A DNA stretch of 64,000 bases from Rhea pennata (taxonomy: Eukaryota; Chordata; Aves; Rheiformes; Rheidae), in contig NC_084666.1 of the NCBI RefSeq assembly GCF_028389875.1, positions 32,148,308 to 32,212,307 on the forward strand. Reading direction: 5' to 3'. Every line of letters starts with the position of its first letter. Position 1 is the first letter of the stretch. A program made the translations under genes and the position numbers. A model generated the notes under the pieces. That model did not search any database, was not told the DNA's origin, and saw only the letters and a list, made by a program, of their open reading frames with translations. Shown here one piece after another: positions 23,676 to 36,900 of the stretch.

Positions 23676-23708
23676 ACACGCACACACATACGCGCGCGCA
23701 CACACACA
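23676..23708. repeat. CA/CG alternating purine-pyrimidine tract
   Basis: Thirty-three bases alternate purine and pyrimidine without a break: CA repeats, then (CG)4 at 23691-23698, then CA repeats. Confidence 0.95.
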
Positions 23709-23904
23709 GGCACACAATGTCGCACATTCCATCATTTCAGGCTAGTATTTAGCTATTCAATACCAAAATCCTTCCTGCACAACTGCTCTGTACACATGCT
23801 ATGCAGGGTTAAGAACTTACTTTAGGGTCCTTTAAAACAATATATCTAAAATATATTGCTAAGATATAATCAAAAATAAACTAGCATTACACTCCTCAGG
23901 TAAC

Positions 23905-23910
23905 TTTATT
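23905..23910 (-). terminator. CNOT7: CNOT7 poly(A) signal (proximal candidate)
   Basis: AATAAA on the minus strand, about 1.2 kb past the stop codon, in an AT-rich setting. It is an alternative to the signal at 23492-23497. Confidence 0.4.
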
Positions 23911-24728
23911 AGCTATAAGTTATTTATATTTTGTTGTTTTACAACAAATCTCTGTAACATCTGTCTTTGTAGCAACTACAAAAAAGCACGATTTAATTGT
24001 TCTTCTAATTTAACAATTCAATTAAATAGTATTTTTTCAGATCTTTGGGTTTTATCTTTAACTAAACTGACTTTCAAAAATTATCAAATCAAGTACATAA
24101 TAAATATGACTTCATAAAAAATATTTGGGGTATACATTACTAGAATAAAAGCTAGGAAGTTAATTAAAGGAAGTGTGCCATTACAAAATTCCTACTGTTC
24201 CAATATCCTTCAACTCTCAGCTTAATGGCAAAAATGCTAAAGTCATAGCTGTTCTTTTCCTGAAGGGTGTAAAGCTGGTTTTTCAAACATCTTTCCCCCA
24301 TCACAGAGCGGTTTTAAAGCAGCAGGCCAACCAGAAGCTGACATGTGCAGGATGTGTTTGATGATGACTGACTACTAGTAAAATAACAGCAGTTATTATG
24401 ATTTCAGTAGTTGGTTTTGCTTGAACAAATGCAGGTTATGCAGCAAATGACTCATGTTCTACAAGTTGATACCAAGGAAATTCAGAGCGAAGCTGCTGAA
24501 CTTGGCAAATGATTGTTTTCTAGCAGAGGGCAAAAGGGAAAAAAAAGAAAACTTCAAATAAAGCAGAGGATCTGAGTCAGAGTCACTCTCTAAAGTGCAA
24601 ATTTGATGGTCCACAATCTTGAATAGCTAAAACGCCTGCATACTGGAAGGGACAGACAAAAATGGGGAAGTTGGTTATAATCAGTGCTAATTAATTTGGA
24701 GAGGACAGAAGAGGGGGAGGGGAAGAGA

Positions 24729-24729
<1 letters not shown>

Positions 24730-24759
<30 letters not shown>
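24730..24759 (+). repeat. A30 homopolymer
   Basis: An uninterrupted run of 30 A on the plus strand. It falls in the probable CNOT7 3'UTR, where it would be transcribed as U30. Confidence 0.95.
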
Positions 24760-24762
<3 letters not shown>

Positions 24763-25081
24763 AAGACCAACTAGGTAAGTTTACCAGACTATTCATTATG
24801 ATTTAGTTTTCCCCTTCTCTCTGCCACACTGATCCTATACATGCTTCTTTACAAATGGGCTAGCTATGAGGCCAAAAGTAATTTCCACCCAGAAAATTTT
24901 ACATATCAATATTAAGATCAAAATCTGTGATAGGAACAGTCAGGTTTAGTACATAGAAAGGCAGAAAAGAACGTGTGCTGAGAAAGGGGGAAAAAAAGCC
25001 TTATTGTCCAAGGGGTTCAACCAGAAATAAAACCTATATACAAGCACGTGGAGCTCAAAAAAGATGGTCTTTCACTTCATG

Positions 25082-25210
25082 TCATGACTGCTTGTTGGCT
25101 TCTTCTTCATATGCATTTCCTGTGCCATTTTGTACATAAGATGACCCCGAACCAAGGCCATATAAGTGGCCACAATATTTGGCATCATCAATGTGATCTT
25201 CAAAGAACAT
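25082..25210 (-). CDS. CNOT7: CNOT7 last coding exon
   Basis: It encodes residues 244-285, [20 protein letters not shown] through [11 protein letters not shown], then TGA at 25084-25082. The [12 protein letters not shown] segment is characteristic of CNOT7. The acceptor is aacactttag. Confidence 0.97.
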   Translation of the reverse strand: MFFEDHIDDAKYCGHLYGLGSGSSYVQNGTGNAYEEEANKQS

Positions 25211-28200
25211 CTAAAGTGTTAAAAGAAAGACATGAATTATTGCCAAAGAAAAAGTTCAGCTTTGATTAAAAGTGCACAAACTTAAAAAAAGTTACTTTGG
25301 TTTTAGCATCACATATCAAATTCCAAGATGCAAAAGATAACACGAACAAATATTTCCAGGTCACAATGTGATATATGGCATGATTCCTTAAAATACATCA
25401 AGCGAAGAATCCAGCCAGTCTTCTCATGCATCTTTTCTGGTGAAATGGCCAAACACAAAGGTTTGATGATTCTGTATTATCACAGTCATCACTCACTTTT
25501 CCACAGTGTAAATATATTTCTCCAACTGATTTCTGTGGGCTTTCTTGCAAAAGGCATCTGCCTGGTACTCATCATCATATTTTTCTGTACTCTACCTACT
25601 CCTTGACATGAGGTTTTCATCATAGTCTGTCTTGAAATGGAGATACATGCTGATTCATATTGCAAGATTGTTTTGGGGGGAGGGGAAGAGAAGAGCTGGG
25701 GGTATACTGAGCACAAAACCCATTGTGAGTTTTGGAAAAAAGCAGGAAGATGTTATTCTGGCTAACTTCTCATTGCAGAGGGGGACTTTGTTTAAAAGGA
25801 AACAGCAAATTCAAGCAAATTTTGTACTGAAATTGTGCTTACATCAGACTTCACAAGTCTTAATTACCAAAAGACCCCTTCATTAGAAGCCATATAAAAC
25901 TCTGTGATACTCTAGCTTTCAGGTTTAGGTTTACAAGCACAGTCTAGCCCATAAAAACAAAAGCAAAAAATTCTCCAATCTGAAAAACTTCATGGCAACC
26001 CAGAACACCCCAGTGGCTGAGGTTAAGTCACCATCAACAGCAGAAATCTAAGGCAGCCAGCAGCACCCAGGAGCAGGGTGGACAAAACCCATGCCTAAAG
26101 GCAGAGGACTACATGCAATGCACAGTCTAAAAAAGCTCTCCCTTTAAATTTTGCTCTTTGAAGCACTGTCCAGATGGAGAATGCTGTACTGCAGAAATTA
26201 AAGGAACCTCAGTTTAAAGAGTTTTAAAGTTGTCCAACTGCTCTTAAAGAAACAAATAGAAAACCCCCAGACTCACAAGCCTGCTGTTGTAGCATCAATA
26301 TTTAAGTAACTGATGGGGAAAGATCAACAATTTGTTGGCTGGGACCCAAAATTCCAGCAAGCAAGTTGCAACCCTTTAACAGCAATCTGCAACATAATGT
26401 ATTTTGCACCTTTGAAAACATTGTATTTTTTTTTCTTTTTTAAAAAAACAAAGCCATATATCATCAAACATTCAATTCTACTGAAAAGGCTTTAAAAATC
26501 ACACTAAGTGTGATGATTACTGCTCTGTTATTTAAAAATGCCAGGTTTTTAAAACATCTCTGAAAAAAATCACATAATCAATCCATCTTTGTTGGCTTCA
26601 TTAAACAAATGATTTCCACTAAATTCAAGAATTTCTACTTGTCCAAATAAATGTTTGGTAAACAAATTCAGTAAGTTTATTTGTCATGTAACGAAGACTA
26701 CATCTTATTAAAGAAATGATTATGGGTTTGAGTCTTTTCTCTACTGAACTTGAAATGGTATCTCAGGTATGATTATTATTGCTGTTATATCACTTTAGTT
26801 ACTTTGGATTTTGTTTCAAATTCAAGAGTGAACAGTTAACAATATAGAGAAGACTGCAGTTAGCAATACCATGCTTGGATCATAAAAGAATTGCAATTGT
26901 AGCCCATGACATGCTTGATAACTTTTAACAGTTTCAGCAGGATTAAATCACTGCACTCATGTCTCACTTCCATCAGAATTCACCAGAAACCTGTGTTCAA
27001 TTTTGCCCTTATACAACAGGCTGGATTGCAGAAGGTAGTAACTCAGGATGCAATTCTAAACCTTATTAAAAGATGAGGTTTGCTACTGCAGTCAGCTTTG
27101 ATAATGGTAAATGAGACTGAATCACTGGCAGAATGCCATGTTTGTATACACGGGTATTTACCCTGTTCATTGCTTTCAGAAGAGGCCTTTTCAAAATTTG
27201 TTCTGTTAATGTAAAAATCCTAGTATTTCCCTGTTATATGCAGACAAGTAGCAAGGATAGGCAAAGTTTATAAGACCTGATTTCCCTTGCCTCGAACCTT
27301 GAATTACCTATCTGATGTCCTATCTTTTAGAACCTGTGCTTTACTGAATGGCAAGGAACGGATATAGGAACATTCTCTACAGCACCCTACAAGTTGGTAT
27401 TTAATATTCCTGCTGCCCATAAGTTCAGATAAAACTGGCTAATGCAGGCAGACCTGCTCTTTCCCCCCTACTAGGCCTGTCAGAAGTAGCAGTACACATC
27501 AGCGGGGTATTACAGTGAGTAGAAGCTCCACAAAAGGCAGCCTGAGTATGGTCACCCAGAGAGCAGCAGTGTTTGGCTCCTGCAGCTCATAACCCTCTGC
27601 AGCAGCCATCTAAAAAAGAAAGCCTGCAGAACGGGGAGATTAAAAAAGAAAACCCACTCCCCACTCCCAAACCAAAGCATAGGATGGAAATAAGAAGCAA
27701 TACTCACTTGCTGCAGCTAACTAAAAAATAAATAGTGCTGGTTCACACTTACCCTGGGGAAAATACAAGTGGTCTTATTTTTGTCAAGAAACCAGTGGCC
27801 CCTTAAGCCCTTCTGAGGCCTCCTTAAAATACAGTAAGCTTATCAGAAGCAGCAACTCCATCTGACTATTACAGCAAGTTACTATCAAAGATAAACCAAT
27901 ATGTCCACCTACTTCTCTCATTTTGAAAAAGGCCATTCCTGTGAGTAAAGAATCAGATCCTGCCTGATGCTGTGGTCCTATCCTTTCCAGCTCTAACTGC
28001 TCAGCCACTTCTTGTAAGCCACCCTGAAAAAGAAAACAGTACAGTTAACTGCAGAAAAAAATATAAATCAAAACTGAACAGCAGTATTTGGAAAAACTTG
28101 GTACATGGAACTTACAATCTTATGTATACTTAAAAGTTTGGCACAGTAGCTGAGACAGTCACTATACTAGAAAAATGCACAACTGGAGAATCAAGCTCTC

Positions 28201-30962
28201 AGTATCAACTACAGCACTAGAATTCTGTGCCAGTCCTAAATTTAATATTAGTTGTGACCAATCTACCGCTCCTTCAGGTTCCAGATTCTCCAGTAAACAG
28301 AGGTCACTACTTAACAAAACAATTCCTTCAAAACGTCAAAAGGACTGTGAATGAGGATGAACAGAACAAGGTGTTCCTATACTCCTATTTCAATGAAAGT
28401 TTAAAAGGTGAAAACGCTGCTCTGCAAACAGGAATTCCAGTGTTTATGAATGAGATGCACATAGGCCTCCATGTGTAAAGTACAGACCTTTTTCTTTCCA
28501 CTTACCTTTCAACAATTAAGCTGAGGGTTTTTCACTTTCCCTCACAAAAACTTAAGTATCCAGAACACTCCAAGGATTTCAGGAAAGTGTTACACATTTA
28601 GGAATCAGGTGCTAAAGTCAAAAAAAAAAGAAAAAAAAAAGAAAAAAAAAAAGAAAGAAAAAAAGAAAAAAAAAAGAAAAGCCCATTCTCTCCCCCCAGG
28701 GCATTCTTACCCTCTTAAAATTATGTTTTGTTAACTACCATAAGAGGGCAGAAACAACACACACACACGTGCACTCACAAACTCACCGTCCTGTAGTCAG
28801 TTTAAGACACTAAAAGCCAAATGCATGGTCAGCTTTTCTCTTAGATGTATATTTATCAGTCTTTAAAGAGTCACTCTACATCTGTAATAAAACCTACTTC
28901 TTACGAAAAGGATATGAACAGCTCTCATACAAAAATGGAACCATTTAAAGCAGTATTGTCCTCTTTGAATGTTGATACAAGATTTAAAATGACAGCTCCG
29001 AAGATTGAAGGTGCAGAGATCACTGCAGAAGCTCTACAAAGTGACCTGCTCTCAAAGCTAAAGCCTTCTGCAATTTTGAAGTAATTTTTCTTCCTGTTAA
29101 ATTTTATTTATGTGAAAGTCTTGGCAGCCTTTGGTAAGACTATTCCCCAAACTGCACAGTGGCTAAATTAATTCTTCATTTTAGTGCCAGAAAATGGTAC
29201 CACCACCACCACTTGCAGAAGCAAACCTCTCAGAAACCAGTTTGTTTTTACACAGATAACATGTATATCATTAAACTGATCTGTGTTACATTGTAACTGT
29301 GATCTTTTAATACCATGAACTACACGGTGGGAATATACCTTTGTACAACAATTTTATCATTAACACATTAAGCCATTGGCAAGAAGCTAAAAAACATGTA
29401 GGTGCATTATGATCTAGATAGGACAACCGCCCGAGTGCAACTTTAAACTCTGCAAGGCAAAAATATAGCACAGAGGCTATACTTTTTAAACAAAGCCTCT
29501 CTGGTATTTGAGTTCACCTGTCCTCACACCCTTAACCCGTTTCAAGCACAGGAAGGGAAGCTGTGAGAGGCAAAAGTGTAATAGTACAAGTTAAAACTCA
29601 AAGAGTAACAAAAAAAGAGTAACAAAAGTGTTATCTGAAAAGATAAGTTAAGAAAGTTTCTGTGAACCTACAGGTTTGGCTCTGAGGTTTTGTTTATTTG
29701 TTCAATTAGTAACATTACCAAGTAAAACACAACATGAAAATCTGGTATTGCAATGGCTAATTTTATTCTAGCTTGAGCAGCATGAGCATAGTTTATGGAA
29801 GTTTAAGATGAAAATAACTCTGTATACTATCTAGTTAAGTAGAGAATCTAAACTTGTTTTCTTTCCTTGCTTGTATACAACACTTGAACACTGCATACCT
29901 GCTAACTCAGCACTCTTTTAGGAAAGGGCTGAGGACCGGTAGGCAGAAAGATACAATGTTGTTCTCCGCTCTCTGACTTGCAGTAATGAGCTGCTAGAGT
30001 TAGTAACTGCTGTTAAGCCTGCACTCTTAAGATACCACTTGTTGCTTCCAAGTCCTTTACACGGGGTGACTGAACAGTGCCTCATCATCAGGTTCTTCTA
30101 GCTGTAAGATTATTTACACCAACTTCAAATAGCTCTGGTTTTTATTACTCAAGGGTTTTTCTTCAGTGATATTTATACACTGGCTGCAAGATTTGGAACA
30201 TAGATATAATAATTCCAAATTTACAGTAACAGTGGCCTACAGAAAAATGCTTTGAAAACAGTGCTTTCATTAGTATATATTTATTTTTAAACACATCACA
30301 CACTACTTCTGAGAGAAGCCTCTTGGTCTATAAATGCAAGAATTAGAGAATAAAACCCAGTTGTTTCTGAAAGCTATTGAGATTCTCTTTCAGACAAGAC
30401 TCTTGCATTCCAGATTAGAACATTTTTCTCTTGGGAGAGGAGGATGGGAAGACAGTAGAAGGGAAACCAAAAGAAAAACAAAACTAAAATGATCCACAAA
30501 ATATGGATTATATCATGTCTTCCACCTACTGAGTTATATATACATTTTCCTTTTTATAGATAATATATTTCTACAAAATTCCAGATTTCAAGAGTATCAG
30601 TTTTCAAGAAGAGGTCAACAGAATGATTTATATAAACACATTGCCATAATTGGCAGTAAATCCAGCCCAAACTCTCAAGTTTCATAGTATTAGGTAGAGT
30701 TCATTGATCTGCACAAATACCATAATTAAAGGAAGTTTCAAATTGGGTCTATAAATCTACATTACTTATAGCAGTCACTACTGTAAAAGGTATGGAGTTG
30801 TCAACTTAGAAAAGTTTGTAGAGAATAAGCAAAAAATTTAAGTTTATACTGCATTAATATATTTAAAGTTAACTCCCAAACTGCATGCCACTAAAGCACA
30901 CACATGCCCACTTGAGTTGGAGCAGAATAACATATTGTAAATTCAGAGAATATCTTAATTCC

Positions 30963-30997
<35 letters not shown>

Positions 30998-33900
30998 AGC
31001 AAACAGCTTCCCAGGTCTAAAGAATACTTGTCTTCTCAATGCATTTTTGGATGGGTGAAGGGAAGCTAAGCAAATAAGTGCATTTCATACAAAAAAAATA
31101 ACTTACACAAGTCAATAAAGGACAACTGCACAGCAGTTCAATTCACTGCAATTTAATAGAGATTTAAAGTGACATATGTTAGGAGACAGCGCATGCATTT
31201 TAAGAGTCACAACACTAAAATGTTTGAAACAAGTTGCTAAACAGCTGTTCTCAGTACAGAACAAGTCCCCCATCATTTCATCACTGGAGTTTGGAGGGGT
31301 AGAGCAGTCCACATCCCTTCCCCTTCTGTCACTACCAGTCTGCAGGTTGATGACAGGATCAAGATTTATCACAGGAAAGCTGGCCTACATATTAAACTGA
31401 AAAATCATCCTTGTTCTTAATGTTTGCTGAAATAAAACCTGTGAGGGTTTTTCTTGTCTTTTAAAATATAGTAGAATCTCTACACAATGCAGGTTACATA
31501 CAACTATTCCTTAACCAAATGATAGGAAATACAATCCCTTCCTCCCCAACCCCATTCCAAATGTATACTGTTAGTAGGGGCTTATTAAATCCGTCATCTT
31601 TCTCAGATCACTGATTCTGGATTATACATTTTGCTTTCTATGCAAGCTGCCACCGGTTAGACACCAGATATTTTGCAGTATCCAAGAAGGAGAAAGGTTT
31701 TCTCTTTATAAGACTCCTGAAGTTTATGAACATTTCATTTTTTCTTCTGGCCTCATTGGAGAAAACCAGTTTCTAAAACGTTCTTTAATATCTATCCCTT
31801 TGCCAGGCTGATTATCCCAATAACAATAACTCTGGATGAACACAGGTAGGTATGGTAGGTATACTTTTCCTGCTAACTGGAATAGAGGTCTCCATTTTCA
31901 ACATCAATTTGATCAACAAAAGAAATTACACACCTTACTTCCCACACAAGCAGGCTGCTACTGAGAAGTGACACATTCTATTTTGTTAATCTCAGAAAGA
32001 AACAGAGAATTGTAAGCCCCGCGCAGATCACTAAGCATGCTGAAGTGGCAAACCATTCCTTAGTCAGGATTTGATTGTACTACAGTCTGTGTTCTCTTTT
32101 TCCTTCAGGTTCATATTAAGAGAACCTAGAGAACTGGGATACTTTCCATGAAAGCAGCAAGTCATTTACTGCCTCAGATGAGCGGTGCACCTCATTCCAG
32201 TAGCAGTCCAGACTCTTACAGTTCTCTGGCAAGTAAAGCTGTAACAGTCCCCGTTGTTCTGGGGTCCCATCTTTCACTTTGCTGTCTTCCCCTTCACACA
32301 CTTAGTTCCAGTTTGCATTCATTCTCCAGTCCAATAAAGTCTTCTCCAAATTTTAAGCCTGATAGAATAAGCCAATTAGTAGCCCCACTGGCCTGACATG
32401 AGAGATTAGTTTCTAGCACTGAATTTTTCCTAGAAGTTGCATGTTGTCCCTGAACATATGCTGCTTTTTGTCTTTCTTTATGGGGCCATCTGAAGCATTC
32501 TTCACTCCATTCCTCTTCCTGAGAAACTTCCACAGCATCATCGTTGCCATTACCTTTGCCAAGACGACTGCAGTCCTTTAGTGGACTGCACAATGAGGAA
32601 ATAAGAGTATATGAAACCCATCAATTCTTATAGCCAAAGTGAAGGATTATTTTGAAACATGGGTTTATCATCTGGCAGCACAGACTGGGCACAGCTATTG
32701 ATACAGTATCAGCTTGCTATTTTTTAACCAGTAAGCAGTTATAAAAGTTGATGTGTGCTCCTGCCTGCCTCTATCAGTAGCCTTTAATATTAAATATACA
32801 AAGTTTGAGACAAAGGTTCTGATTAATAGGTAGTATCAAAGCAAAACAGGATAAAAACAAGATAATCTTTTAGAGAAAATTCTCTTTAAAAATAAAGTCT
32901 GCTTTAAGTCATATAAAAAGACTACTTACCTTTAGATTTTTGCAACTCTTCATGAGATATTTTACATCATAGATGACAGGGAAAAACAATCTCAGTATCT
33001 CAAAAAAGTCCAGCTCTTCTTCAGGTAAATTAGAGTTTGTCAGGATTTTGATTAGATAGCCGAAGTCATATCCACTGCAAATTAATAACAAAAACAACAT
33101 AGGCAAATAACTTAGAAACATCCTTCTCATTTCCAACATCAAGGCTTTCTTTACTTACACAATAACAGAAAGACACTTTGCTTAACTTCATGCAACTTAG
33201 ACCAACTCTTACAAAAAAATCAAGTGTCTGAATGCAAATTGCCCTACTGTGGCTTCTAAAGAAAACATCTCCAAATCAGTCTCATTGAGATAGAATGAAG
33301 AAGGAAAAACTGAAATCTGCCTACAGGAGCTTCTCCAATCCTGGAACAAGGTAGTACTGCTGGGGCTTCACCTAATGCAAGCTTTATGCTGATAAAGGCT
33401 CTTCTTCTAGTGATGACTATTTATCCTTTTTACTAGGAAGCCAGAGGTTACAAGTCATTGCTGTACAGTAACTGATGGTTACAACAACTGATAATCACCT
33501 TGACATAGTTGATCAGCTACTGACAGGCTGCTCACCCTCTAAAGATCAATGGACAGTCATCGTTGATCAAACTGCTACATAAAATCTGTCAGAGCTGATC
33601 ATGTGCAAATGCTGCACAAGCACTTTCAGCAAGTTTAAGATGTAGGTGACACAGAAAGAGAGCAGTCACTCTGCTCATGCTTGATCCTCTGTACTTGCAG
33701 GATTAGTCATGTACATAAGTATTGAACTGGGTCAGGGGACTGAGTCTGATCTTTGCTATTCGGTTAGTCCTGAACTAAATCACCTCCTAGATTTGGTTCA
33801 CATGCAATTTAAAAATGCCTGTATCAGCAAAGGAGAGAAAAACACAAAGCAGGGCTGCCTCTTTTGAAGGCCACATCAGCTTATGCTGTTTATGGCATCT

Positions 33901-36900
33901 TAACACATAACCACAGCAGAATCCAATGTGGGTGGCCACTACAGACTCCGGATTCACAGCTTAAGACCTCACATTGGTTCTTGGTATACTCAAAAACAAA
34001 AATTTTGCAAAATAGTCCAAATCTTGCCCAGGACCTTTGAGCTTTAACTATAAGGTAAGTGCTATAAATGATACATATCAGCTGAAGATGCTATACTACT
34101 GATCCTGCAGATATTCAGCGCCTACTTAGACTTCTCACGCAGGGTCAAGGCTTTAGCTTACATTCTAGATGCAAGGAGAATTGCCTTATTTATTATTTTT
34201 TTTAATGTATTTTGTATATGATGTTCTTTGTACCACCTTGGTCTTAAGAATTTCTACACAGACACTAGAAAATCTTGAACATAGCAAGAGTGAATGATTG
34301 TTTCCTAAAAATCCATTAACACAAGTTACAGGAAAGGTACAGATTACTACAGCTCTAAGGGGTTTTCCAGTTCTCTAACAGATTTCAAGTTGAATGAACA
34401 CAGAAATGTATTTGGTGCTTTGAAGCTGTGCTGGCAGCATTCCAAGCTCCACAGCAGCAGCTACTGGCCAGGAAGCAAAGGAGTCAAAAAATACAGAGGA
34501 TTTCAGCTGAAATTTACAATGTAAAAATTTACAGCATACTTAGCAAAACAATAGCTTGAGAGCCTAACTTTAATAGAGAAGCTACTCAAAAGAAAAGCTT
34601 TTATCAGCATACTGCCCTCTTAGGCAAAAATATCAGAACAAACCAAAAAGAATCTAACCGCCCCTCTCCCCAACTTAGCCAGAAAGGGTTGCTCAGAAAG
34701 ACACACAGAGTCAAAAAAGATTGTTCAAGATTAATCTAGAGATTACACAGCATGTTTATGAATTCACTGAATTTGTGACATTTGTCATCCTCATGGCTCA
34801 AACCTAAAAGCTATATCACTTCCAATTTCTGTTAAGAAGCAAATACTGCAAGAAAAGAGAAGTCAAAAGATTTATTTAATCTTTGTATTGAGGAGAAGCA
34901 TGCTATCACTAATTTTAAATGAAGAATCAGATATTTTTTTCCTGGACCTTACAGCAAACCCATACGAGAATCTTCCTGCAGAAAAAGGGAACAGGATATC
35001 TAAAGGGTAATCCTGTCTATTAAAGAATTCCACCACTCCACTGCATAACAGCATTCAAACTTGAGCATGAATTGGTTTTAGTCAGCTCAAAGTGATCTCT
35101 TGCATTCCTCAAATTCCAGCTGTTTGCACTTAATCCCATTGTTCTCATAACCACTACCAAAAACCACACTATTAATCACAGTACAGTATCATCAAGACAC
35201 TTACATAATCTTTTTACTAGACTTCTGGCGATTAACAAGTGCCAGTCATCCAAGCTTAAATAAACATAAGAACTGCCACTAATTCAAGACCAAGTTCAAA
35301 AGTAGTTCAAGTCTAGGTCAGAAAATTTTGGTTGGCCACTGCTGAAACTAACAGAAGGGCAGGAAAGTCCACAGCGAGCAATTACATAATTACCAGCTCA
35401 TTAGAGAAGTTTTCTTCTAATCCTCTAACAGGCGATTAGTGGTTGGTTTATACTCCAAAGCACACAGGCTTCCCTTCCTTAAAAAGCTTTCACCCTTCTA
35501 ATATAATCACTTAAAGTTACTAAGTGCAGCTAGCCACAATCCCTGGAGCTATACAGCAAGGTAAGCACACTTACAGCCATGGGGTTTTCAGTGAATACAG
35601 ACAGCTGTAGGCAACAGATCCATGGAAAAGGTCAAAAGTGCCCATATTTCTTTCCTCTATTATCCAGAAAGAATTCAGATAGCTAATTAATCATGAACTT
35701 CATTCAAGTACAAACAGTCTCTGAAATAAAACCTAGCAGGCTAAAAAAGCTCCATTTACTCCATTTTATAACTAGCTATATTCAGAAAGAGGAGAGCCAA
35801 CAGATTAACTTTTACAAAATCTAGACAGATACAAGTGATCATTGAAATACGATGTCTTGGAATTTTTCAGCTTCCCAAAAATGTTTGGGATAAGAGGCAT
35901 GTCTGCACAACCTGATTCCCAAGGCAGATCAAGGAGGCTGCACTTCAACACTTGCACATGGACACCCAAAGCTTCAGCAGAATTTGAGCTCTTCTGTTTT
36001 GGGACTGGTTAGACTGCCAAGCACCCACAGCTTTCTTAACTGCAGCAAGAATTAGAAATTCAGAGCGCCCTCATCTTCTCACTTGGGTTGCCTCTTTTAT
36101 TAATTCAAATACATTCCAATACAGATAAAAGATTTCATGAAATCTCTTATGATATTTTAGTATATAAGAATTGGTGGGAGTGCAAAAGGTTCTTCACTCG
36201 CGCCTGGCAGATATGCAGGCCCACAGAGATTCGCCAGTAGGTCAGGATGCCAATGAAGCTACATCAAACAGAGATAGAAAACATACAGAGAATCTGAAAA
36301 GTTATCAACTTAGAAAACAAATTACACAAGAGTTCCAGGAAACTGAAGAATACAAAATGAAACAAAACAAAAGCCTCAAACTTAGAGAACAAAAGTATTT
36401 CTCTTGTCCTCACTTTCTAAGAGGCACACAAATTTTGCAGATCATAGCAACATAGGGAGGGAGAGGGGGATTAACAAAAACTTCCAGAGACTGGCTATGG
36501 TTAGAAGTGGTAGATTACTGACCTGTCAGAACAATCTTTGAAAATCCAGTTAGCAAGTAATTAATAGGATCAAGAATTTAAAGCCATGATTAAGATACTA
36601 TTCCTCTAAAAGCAAATCCTGAAGTGGAAAGTGAAGAGTCTCAATACTGCTAAGTTTGGTGAAAACCACAAGAGTACATCATCTAAACTAAAAACAAGTA
36701 AGTAAGTTTAGAAAAACTGTGTTTGGAAAAAAGGCACTAACACTCTTCTCTCTTTGAAGGTTAGTAATCGATGAATACAATTTTCCACACATTTCTAGAG
36801 TATAGCGTATGCAAAGGTCATCATACATTTTCCAAACTGGAACCGTAAGTCTAGATCCCACATAGACACTGCAACTACTAAACACAGCTTTTTCAGGTTT

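Larger units (their letters stand above)
23476..25081 (-). other. CNOT7: CNOT7 3'UTR (probable extent)
   Basis: This is non-coding sequence following the CNOT7 stop at 25082-25084 down to the distal AATAAA. It contains an A30 run (U30 in the transcript) at 24730-24759 and a 33-bp alternating purine-pyrimidine tract at 23676-23708. The lower limit is inferred from the poly(A) signal. Confidence 0.5.
28024..32929 (-). other. CNOT7: CNOT7 intron 4, 4.9 kb
   Basis: It holds a purine-only A/G tract at 28620-28682 and an A31 run at 30966-30996. It also holds the coding-like block at 32116-32593, described separately. Two neighbouring plus-strand frames (28227-28478 and 28845-29084) lack recognisable domains. 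Confidence 0.85.

Noticed and set aside
23497-23735. Cys/Val-rich minus-strand frames of 75-76 codons
   Set aside because: They are translations of the CA/CG dinucleotide tract in the CNOT7 3'UTR.
6677-30996. Pure A-runs of 29-31 bases (6677, 24730, 30966) as tails of retrocopies
   Set aside because: I found no gene-like sequence immediately upstream and no target-site duplication around any of them. They are treated as homopolymer repeats.
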